Shown here: piece by piece, positions 9,172-15,674 of the stretch | How the letters are laid out: each line of letters begins with the position of its first letter | How positions within the stretch are numbered: position 1 is the first letter of the stretch | Assembly: GCA_002317475.1 (NCBI GenBank) | Contig: DCIS01000125.1 | Span: 1 to 33,668, forward strand | Reading direction: 5' to 3' | Length of the DNA: 33,668 bases | From: Prevotellaceae bacterium UBA1720 | GTDB lineage: Bacteria > Bacteroidota > Bacteroidia > Bacteroidales > Bacteroidaceae | Position numbers and translations under genes: made by a program | Notes under the pieces: model-generated | Told to the model about the DNA's origin: nothing | What the model saw: only the letters and a program-made list of their open reading frames with translations | The model's database searches: none

Positions 9172-9179
9172 CGTTCAAT

Positions 9180-9220
9180 AGGCAATGTAGGATTTCATTC
9201 CGAAATTGCCTTGTTTCGTT
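9180..9220 (+). terminator. Probable terminator of tRNA-Trp
   Basis: AGGCAAT (9180-9186) pairs with ATTGCCT (9205-9211), with an inner TTTC/GAAA pairing possible. The T-rich run TTGTTTCGTTT follows. The rest of 9221-9288 is AT-rich leader of the next gene; I see no clear promoter in it. Confidence 0.55.
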
Positions 9221-9288
9221 TATAAACCGTTTTGCAATTCGTTTGTTGAGACACTTTTACTAATGCTAATATCCTATTCCAGATAGAT

Positions 9289-11880
9289 ATGAAGAGACTG
9301 TTTTTTACATTGGTTCTTTTGCTGAGTCTCCTTGATGCTAGTGCAGTTTTGAAGGAGAAAGACCTACCACACACCTTGGGCGTGCTGAAGTCGGAATTGA
9401 AGAGTGACTACGAGAAGCAGAAAATGATGGTCAAGCGCTATGAGTCCATGAATGCCTCACAGCATGCTCAGTTAATTAGTTACATGAAGCGTAGCGAACA
9501 GATTGGCTTGATCCTTTATTCGCAGAAGACCGATTTCACCTTCGATATGGCCTATGCCTGTCAGGAAGCTACTCAGCTCTATAGTCAGCTGACTGTCAAC
9601 ACCTTGCCTTACGACCGTATCATGGAGCGTATCAACCAGGAGATAGAGCGCTATACCGAACTTGTAGCCCTCTTGAAGCAGATGCCCCCAGCTATTGGTG
9701 AGGCTGTCGAGGAGATGACAGAGGTCGATACCCTGTTGTTGGCTGTGGCAGACAGTTTGGCTGAGGCCAATGTTGTTCCCCTCGATATTCATGGCCATGA
9801 GGATGAGGAAGCAATCACCAACGAACCCTTCCTTCTCGATGAACAAGAGCAGGCAGACCGTAAGGAATGCTTGTTCTATGCAGAGGAGATGCTCAAGACG
9901 TTGGAGTTCTTCAAGGAAAGCATCACCAACGAACAGGGATACTATGATCAGGTGGCAGAGCGTGTGAAGAAGTTGAACGAATATGCCCAGTCTCGTTACA
10001 AGATATTGCAGAACAGTATTTTCAAAGATGGAGGTAGCAATTATTTTTCTTTGCTTCTCTCCTTGCCACGTCAGCTTGAACAGGTCCGCAGTGACTTTAT
10101 GTCCAAGTACAAGCCTCTTGAGACCGAAGGAACGGGCAAGTCTGAGTGGCGAGGTATGTTCGTGCTGTTCATCAGTATCTTTATGATTGTCTACATCACG
10201 TTGGCTATTGGTGTCAGCAACATTTTGCTTCGCTTTTGTGTACCTAAGAGTTGGCGTTCCAAGGACTTCTTCCGTAAACGTCGCACCCTGATTGCCACCC
10301 TGGGCGTTGCTCTTTTTGCTATCTTTGTGATGGTGGCCCGCACCTTCACTGACCGTAATGTGGTGCTGATGGCTACCTCTCTGATGATCACTTTTGCCTG
10401 GTTGCTTGGTGTTATCCTCTTGTCACTCCTGATTCGTCTGGACGGCAAGCAGGTTCAGAGCGGAGCCCGTGTCTACACTCCCTTCATCGCCATGGCGTTT
10501 GTGGTTATTGTTTTCCGTATAGTCTTGATACCCAATTCATTGGTAAATCTTATCTATCCCATCATCCTGCTTCTTTTCACCTTGTGGCAGTTGCACTCTA
10601 TCAAGCGGCACAAGGGCAATCTTCCCCAAAGTGATATGTTCTATTCCAGCATCTCCTCAATGGCTATGATTGCTGCCTGTGTGGCTTCATGGGCAGGTTA
10701 TACCTTGCTTGCTGTGGAGATTATGATGTGGTGGATGTTCCAGTTGACGGCCATCCAGACCATCACCTGCCTCTTTGACCTGCTGAAGATGTATGAGCGT
10801 AATAAGCTGATCTATAAGTTGCTGCCCAATCTTAAGGCTGATGAAGAGGCTGGTGTTGATACCACAGATGAGATCGCTCAGCTCCTCAAGGAGATCAAGG
10901 ATGGCCAGCATTTCAGCAAGACCTGGTTCTATGATTTCGTTCATAAGTCTGCCGTGCCCATTCTTGGAGTCCTTTCCATTCTGCTTAGTATTTATTGGGC
11001 TGCCGATATTTTCGAGATGACCAGCATCTGCATTGATGCCTTCTTGTACAATTTTATTAACGAGAAGGATGTGGTTCAACTCTCCCTCTACAAGATTTGC
11101 CTGGTTGGCGGTTCCTGGTACCTGTTCCGTTACCTCAACTATGCCCTTCGTTCCATTTATCACATTGCCCGTCGTCGCTCTTTGGGTGGCAGTACCGACT
11201 ATAATGCCACGCTGGCCAACAATGTCATTGCTATCCTCGTTTGGGGTGGGTACTTCATCTTTGCCTTGGTGCTCTTGCAGGTACCTAAAACAGGTATCTC
11301 GGTTGTTACAGCAGGTTTGGCTACTGGTATGGGTTTCGCCATGAAGGATTTGTTGGAGAATTTCTTCTACGGCATCTCGCTTATGTCTGGTCGTGTACGT
11401 GTGGGTGATTATATCGAGTGTGATGGTATTCGTGGTAAGGTGGAGAGTATCTCTTATCAGAGCACAATGATCTGTACCACAGACGGTTGTGTTATTGCTT
11501 TCCTCAACGCTTCGCTGTTCAGCAAGAATTTCAAAAACCTTACTCGCAATCATCAATACGAATTGGTCAAGATCCCTGTTGGTGTGGCTTATGGATGTGA
11601 TGTGGAGCAGGTTCGTACGATGCTCACCGAGGCTTTAGACAGCATTTGTCAGGAGGAGAGTCCTTCAGGCAAACGCTACACTGACGAGAATGCACGCATC
11701 ACGGTTGCCTTTAGCAATTTTGGCGACAACAGTGTTGATTTGCTCATTTGTGTCTGGGTTCTTGTCGAGGAGAAGGCTGCTTTTGTGGGTCGTGTGAAGG
11801 AGGTTATCTACAACACGCTCAACGAAAACCATATCAGCATCCCCTTCCCTCAGCGAGAGGTCTACATTCATCAAGCATAA
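9289..11880 (+). CDS. Large MscS-family mechanosensitive channel
   Basis: An 863-residue inner-membrane channel. A signal peptide (about 1-20) leads into a long, mainly helical, charged periplasmic region (about 22-285), as in MscK/MscM-type proteins. A multi-pass membrane region of roughly ten segments starts near 289 (FVLFISIFMIVYIT). The MscS core begins near 670 with the pore-lining helix SVVTAGLATGMGFAMKDLLE. The beta domain follows with VGDYIECDGIRGKVESISY, and a cytoplasmic C-terminal domain runs to about 855. The family opens under membrane tension to release solutes after osmotic downshock. The start gives a good signal peptide. It is followed after 14 bases by a RelA/SpoT-domain gene, so the two are probably co-transcribed, which would tie membrane tension to a stress-nucleotide-like function. 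That link is inference. Confidence 0.9.
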   Translation: MKRLFFTLVLLLSLLDASAVLKEKDLPHTLGVLKSELKSDYEKQKMMVKRYESMNASQHAQLISYMKRSEQIGLILYSQKTDFTFDMAYACQEATQLYSQLTVNTLPYDRIMERINQEIERYTELVALLKQMPPAIGEAVEEMTEVDTLLLAVADSLAEANVVPLDIHGHEDEEAITNEPFLLDEQEQADRKECLFYAEEMLKTLEFFKESITNEQGYYDQVAERVKKLNEYAQSRYKILQNSIFKDGGSNYFSLLLSLPRQLEQVRSDFMSKYKPLETEGTGKSEWRGMFVLFISIFMIVYITLAIGVSNILLRFCVPKSWRSKDFFRKRRTLIATLGVALFAIFVMVARTFTDRNVVLMATSLMITFAWLLGVILLSLLIRLDGKQVQSGARVYTPFIAMAFVVIVFRIVLIPNSLVNLIYPIILLLFTLWQLHSIKRHKGNLPQSDMFYSSISSMAMIAACVASWAGYTLLAVEIMMWWMFQLTAIQTITCLFDLLKMYERNKLIYKLLPNLKADEEAGVDTTDEIAQLLKEIKDGQHFSKTWFYDFVHKSAVPILGVLSILLSIYWAADIFEMTSICIDAFLYNFINEKDVVQLSLYKICLVGGSWYLFRYLNYALRSIYHIARRRSLGGSTDYNATLANNVIAILVWGGYFIFALVLLQVPKTGISVVTAGLATGMGFAMKDLLENFFYGISLMSGRVRVGDYIECDGIRGKVESISYQSTMICTTDGCVIAFLNASLFSKNFKNLTRNHQYELVKIPVGVAYGCDVEQVRTMLTEALDSICQEESPSGKRYTDENARITVAFSNFGDNSVDLLICVWVLVEEKAAFVGRVKEVIYNTLNENHISIPFPQREVYIHQA

Positions 11881-11894
11881 TACCCTCCTTTCCT

Positions 11895-12773
11895 ATGTTA
11901 CTCAAAGAAATTAAAGAAGCTATTGAGCAGCAGATTGCCGATGATCTGAATCGTTGCGGACTGATGTTCCGTCTCTTTGGCAGAGTTAAGACCACCCGTT
12001 CCCTGGCCCATAAGATGGAATGGAAAGGCGACAATTACCGTAGTGGCAAGAAGAAGATTCAAGACGTCATAGGCCTGCGTATTGTGCTCTATTTCCCCGA
12101 CGATGTAGAGCTGCTGGGTTTCTTCTTCAGTTGCAAGGACTTGGTCGATGCCTCAGTTGATGCCCCCGGAGTGGATACTTTTCGCCCTCAGCGTCTCAAT
12201 CTTGTCAAGCCTATTCCAGAGGAATTAGTTCCCGCGTTTCGTGCTGCGTTGCCCGAGGAGTACGCCCCATTCGTTGATGCCACTTACGAGGTGCAAATCC
12301 GTACCATCTTCAGTGAGGGGTGGCATGAGGTGGAGCACGACCTCCGCTATAAATGCAAGGACGAGTGGAACGGATACGACAGCTATTCCAGAGCGTTGAA
12401 TGGTCTTATTGCCACACTTGAAACTACAGAGTGGAGCATGAGTTCTATTTTCCGGGAGATGTCTCGCAGTAATTATGAACGTGGAGAGTTGCGTGCCATG
12501 TTGCGCAACAAGATGCTTATCCGTATGGCCGACAATGATTTCTCCCCCCTTGTCAGCCAGTTCCTGATGTCCCATCCCGATGTTGTCGAGCAACTCTTCC
12601 ATGCCGATCGTCTGGTATTCCTTATGACCATGCTCAATCACCGTGCACCCATTTCCCTTACCTACGACAACATCCTCTTCCTCATCAACCGTTTTGATAT
12701 TATGAATCAGGAACTCCTTCAGTTGGAGGATCCTTCCACCCGAGCATCCCTGGATACATTCCTCACTTCTTGA
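11895..12773 (+). CDS. RelA/SpoT-domain protein (alarmone-synthetase-like, atypical)
   Basis: A 292-residue cytoplasmic protein with a RelA/SpoT nucleotidyltransferase-like domain (about 25-155) and a helical C-terminal part. An open frame extends upstream into the mscS gene, but the ATG at 11895 gives the natural N-terminus. Seen motifs: RVKTTRSLAHKME (30-42, phosphate-binding region); DVIGLRI with Asp57 and Arg62 (the Mg-binding D-x-x-G-x-R); EVQIRT with Glu132; and EVEHDLRYK (145-153). These are conserved in (p)ppGpp synthetases. The G-loop signature Tyr-x-x-x-His (as in GYRSIH), which stacks the acceptor guanosine, cannot be found: the matching stretch reads TFRPQRLNLVKPIP (95-108). There is no HD hydrolase, TGS or ACT domain. 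It could therefore be a small alarmone synthetase with changed acceptor specificity, or an inactive or regulatory homologue. Confidence 0.8.
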   Translation: MLLKEIKEAIEQQIADDLNRCGLMFRLFGRVKTTRSLAHKMEWKGDNYRSGKKKIQDVIGLRIVLYFPDDVELLGFFFSCKDLVDASVDAPGVDTFRPQRLNLVKPIPEELVPAFRAALPEEYAPFVDATYEVQIRTIFSEGWHEVEHDLRYKCKDEWNGYDSYSRALNGLIATLETTEWSMSSIFREMSRSNYERGELRAMLRNKMLIRMADNDFSPLVSQFLMSHPDVVEQLFHADRLVFLMTMLNHRAPISLTYDNILFLINRFDIMNQELLQLEDPSTRASLDTFLTS

Positions 12774-12883
12774 GAACTTCAGATACGATTATTCAATTTT
12801 CGCTTTGTTGTTTTTTTCATTAGATTTTTTTCTTTTATGCTTGAAACTTGTTTTTGACAATAGATCAAAAAGCAGTTCATTGT

Positions 12884-12915
12884 TTTGCTTTTTCTATTTG
12901 TTTTTCTTATCTTTG
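12884..12915 (+). promoter_or_regulatory. Promoter of the histidine kinase operon
   Basis: TTTG (12884-12887) and TATCTTTG (12908-12915) are exactly 20 bases apart. The -7 element ends only nine bases before the ATG at 12925, so the 5' leader would be about 5 bases (nearly leaderless). This also rules out the upstream in-frame starts in the open frame that begins at 12805. Confidence 0.75.
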
Positions 12916-12924
12916 CAACGAAAG

Positions 12925-15090
12925 ATGAAATTGCGATATCGTTTATTTGCCATTTTTGCGATGTTGACACTCCTGGCGAGTACTGTCACTTGGGCGCAGA
13001 ACAATCCCTATAAGATACAGGACAACCTGTACGAGATATGGGATAAGAGCCTTACTGTACAGGACGAACATCAGCGCCTTGCCATGGTGCAGGAGATGTA
13101 TGACCTGGGCATGAAGCAGAAGGACTACAAGGCTGTGGTGATGAGCGGTGTTTCTGCCACTACCTACTATGCTCGTCAGTACAATCAGCAGAAACTGGAC
13201 GAATGGGTCGAGAAGGTCCAGCAACTGGCCATGAAGTACGACTATATGCAGTATTACTTCCACGTCTATAGCCAGCAGGCCAATATGCTCATGAATTCTG
13301 GGTCGCTGGAGCGGGCTATCAAGGTCATTAACCAGATGACAGACGATGCCTTGAAGTATAATTCGGATTACGGATTGGGCATTGCGTATGGTTCCACTGC
13401 TGGCCTTTATTTCAAACATATGATGTTTGATGAGGCTTTTGTTTATTACAAAAAGTCCATTCCCTACTTACAGAAGTCCAATCAGCAGATATCGACGGCT
13501 CTGGTTAATATGGCGATATGCTATTCCAATGCCAAAGATTGGGAAAATGCGGGAGCGTGTGTGTTGCAGGCTATAAATGAGGCCAAGGTGGAGAGAAACA
13601 AGGGTAATCACTATGCCCGTCTGCTGTATATTTATTGTTATGACTGGGTGGACAATCCTAGGCCAGAGATGATGGAGAAGATAGAACAGACCTACCAGTT
13701 GCTTTCCCAGCATCAACAGAAGTTCGGAAATATGGGGTTGTCCATCGTTTATGCCGCTTTGTCAGACTACTACACTGTTACAGGTCAGCGTGAGAAGGCG
13801 ATGCAAGCGGTTTCGAAAAGTACAGGTCTTGATTCTTTGAACTCCCTTTGCCTTATGGCCATTGTGGACAAGGATTTGGATAGATACCGTGAACTAGTTA
13901 ATCGGAAAAACCGTAAAAACCTTGCTGAATCTCAGGTACTGACACGTGCTCTGACCGTGGTGCGAGGTGCCGAACTGGGAAATGATGTGCTGGAGAGGGA
14001 GAATCATGAGTTGGAGTTGACCAACAAGAACCTGGAACTGAGCAATGCCAACCTCACCCTGAGCAATGCCAATCTCACCCTGAAGCAGGAGAATGAGAGT
14101 GCGCTGCTCCATCAGTCACAGCTGGAAAACAAGAACCTGGAACTGCAGAACCGCAACATCAAGCTCGCCAGTGAGGAGGCCGAGGCCAAGGCCAGTCTGG
14201 AAAAGGTCCGACTGGAGCAGGAGAAGGTGGCGCAGGGTCGCCGCTTCATCCTTGTGGTAATGGGGTTGTTGGCTGTCATCGTCTGTCTGCTCATCTTCTA
14301 CATCCTGTTCCGCAACCGCCTCATCCGCCAACTTCATCGCAAGAACGAACAGTTGTCCCTGGCCAAGGAGGAGGCAGAGAAGGCTAACAACCTCAAGACC
14401 ATGTTCGTGCAGAATATGAGCCACGAGATACGTACTCCGCTGAATGCCATATGTGGATTCTCCGAGGTGCTGGCCAACCCCGAAATTGCAGCCATGATGT
14501 CCGATGACGAACGCAGCGAATACGGCCGTATCATTACAGCCAACACCCAGATGCTGCTCGATATCGTCAATGACATACTCGACCTCGGCAAGATTCAGAA
14601 CGGCAAATACAAGATGGTATATGCTGACTGCAAGCCCTCGAATATCTGCAGCGAAGCCCTTTCCATGGTCAAGATCAGGGTGCCTGATGGCGTTGAACTG
14701 AAGACCGACTATCGCCTGCCAGAGGGTTTGGTCATCTCCTCCGACGGAAACCGTATCAAGCAGGTTGTCACCAATTTCCTTACCAATGCCTGCAAGAATA
14801 CCAGTACGGGTAGCATCACCCTCTCTGCCTATCCCGTAGACGAGCAGATGATAGCTTTCGGTGTGACGGACACCGGTATTGGCGTTGCCCCCGAGAATGC
14901 CGCACGCCTATTCCAGCGCTTCGAGAAACTCGACAGCTTCAAGCAGGGCACCGGACTGGGTCTCACCATCTGCCGTGCTATTGCCGATGGTCTGCATGGC
15001 CGTGTGTACTACGATCCCAGCTACACCTCTGGTGCACGCTTCGTGTTCGAACTGCCCAAGGCTGCCCCTGATCAAGGTGAAACCATTTAA
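12925..15090 (+). CDS. TPR-containing membrane sensor histidine kinase
   Basis: A 721-residue sensor kinase. Order: signal peptide (MKLRYRLFAIFAMLTLLAST, cleaved near 'TWA'); a helical tetratricopeptide-like periplasmic region (about 30-350); a coiled coil with seven-residue repeats of the type LTLSNAN (about 350-435); one membrane segment (about 439-462); a HisKA dimerisation domain with phospho-acceptor His500 in MSHEIRTPLN; and a HATPase_c domain with DTGIGV and GTGLGLTI. It should autophosphorylate on His500 in response to an unknown periplasmic or peptide signal. The start is fixed by the promoter ending at 12915. A stand-alone receiver follows 28 bases after the stop and is its likely partner, since this kinase has no fused receiver or DNA-binding domain. 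Confidence 0.9.
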   Translation: MKLRYRLFAIFAMLTLLASTVTWAQNNPYKIQDNLYEIWDKSLTVQDEHQRLAMVQEMYDLGMKQKDYKAVVMSGVSATTYYARQYNQQKLDEWVEKVQQLAMKYDYMQYYFHVYSQQANMLMNSGSLERAIKVINQMTDDALKYNSDYGLGIAYGSTAGLYFKHMMFDEAFVYYKKSIPYLQKSNQQISTALVNMAICYSNAKDWENAGACVLQAINEAKVERNKGNHYARLLYIYCYDWVDNPRPEMMEKIEQTYQLLSQHQQKFGNMGLSIVYAALSDYYTVTGQREKAMQAVSKSTGLDSLNSLCLMAIVDKDLDRYRELVNRKNRKNLAESQVLTRALTVVRGAELGNDVLERENHELELTNKNLELSNANLTLSNANLTLKQENESALLHQSQLENKNLELQNRNIKLASEEAEAKASLEKVRLEQEKVAQGRRFILVVMGLLAVIVCLLIFYILFRNRLIRQLHRKNEQLSLAKEEAEKANNLKTMFVQNMSHEIRTPLNAICGFSEVLANPEIAAMMSDDERSEYGRIITANTQMLLDIVNDILDLGKIQNGKYKMVYADCKPSNICSEALSMVKIRVPDGVELKTDYRLPEGLVISSDGNRIKQVVTNFLTNACKNTSTGSITLSAYPVDEQMIAFGVTDTGIGVAPENAARLFQRFEKLDSFKQGTGLGLTICRAIADGLHGRVYYDPSYTSGARFVFELPKAAPDQGETI

Positions 15091-15118
15091 CCCAAACTAT
15101 ACAGAAGAAACGAAAGTT

Positions 15119-15496
15119 ATGGATACTAAGAAACCACTCATTCTGTCAGTCGACGATAACCCTGTGAACAACAAACTCGTGAGTTCACAACTCAAGTACA
15201 AAGGTTTGGATATCATTTCCGCCACTTCGGGCGAGGAGGCATTGAAGATGATTGCAGAGCACCATCCCGATGTGGTGTTGCTGGATATCATGATGCCTGA
15301 GATGGATGGCTTCCAGGTGCTTGAGGCCATTCGTGAGAATCCCGAGACCGAGGAGCTCCCTGTTATTATGGTTTCTGCGCTGGCTGACATGGAGCATCAT
15401 GTCGAGGCAACCATGAAGGGAGCCAATGGCTATCTCAACAAACCGCTACTTCTGAACATTCTGCTTGACGAATTGCAAAAGTACGTACAGCTTTGA
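15119..15496 (+). CDS. Single-domain response regulator (receiver only)
   Basis: A 125-residue CheY-like receiver with no output domain. All key residues can be seen: acidic pocket Asp12/Asp13 (SVDDN), phosphorylated Asp56 (LLDIMMPEMDG), Ser86 (MVSALA) and Lys108 (NKP). The open frame runs far upstream inside the kinase gene, but the ATG at 15119 gives the normal receiver N-terminus. It is transcribed with the histidine kinase and ends at a strong terminator. With no DNA-binding domain it probably acts through protein contacts or as a phosphorelay intermediate. Confidence 0.9.
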   Translation: MDTKKPLILSVDDNPVNNKLVSSQLKYKGLDIISATSGEEALKMIAEHHPDVVLLDIMMPEMDGFQVLEAIRENPETEELPVIMVSALADMEHHVEATMKGANGYLNKPLLLNILLDELQKYVQL

Positions 15497-15516
15497 CTAA
15501 GATTATGATATTCTAA

Positions 15517-15558
15517 GGGATGCCTTGACCCAAAGTCAAGCCATCCCATTTTTCTTTT
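15517..15558 (+). terminator. Strong terminator after the receiver gene
   Basis: A thirteen-position stem (15517-15529 with 15535-15547, one C-C mismatch) has a five-base loop CCAAA and is followed by ATTTTTCTTTT. Confidence 0.9.
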
Positions 15559-15587
15559 GAAAAAAACGGACTTTTTACCCTGTTCAA

Positions 15588-15644
15588 GCCTTCGGAATGC
15601 CTTCGTGATGCCTTCGGAATGCCTTCGTAATGCCTCCGTAATGC
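15588..15644. repeat. Tandem repeat, five copies of an 11-bp unit
   Basis: Five consecutive 11-base units of consensus GCCTTCGKAAT begin at 15588, 15599, 15610, 15621 and 15632, with the start of a sixth. They lie between the convergent receiver and M6 protease genes. Eighteen bases of this array (15620-15637) recur exactly, inverted, as the last 18 bases of the window (33651-33668). Confidence 0.85.
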
Positions 15645-15674
15645 AAAAACTACGAAAAATCACGACAAACGTTT

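Noticed and set aside
11748..11894. 49-residue N-terminal extension of the RelA/SpoT-domain protein
   Set aside because: It overlaps the end of the mscS gene in another frame and reads as Cys/Gly/Pro-rich nonsense; the ATG at 11895 fits the family.
14879..15118. 80-residue N-terminal extension of the receiver protein
   Set aside because: It is the shadow of the histidine-kinase ATPase domain; the receiver fold starts naturally at 15119.
15588..15644. Possible CRISPR array
   Set aside because: The units are 11 bases long and contiguous with no spacers, and no cas gene is present; it is a simple tandem repeat.
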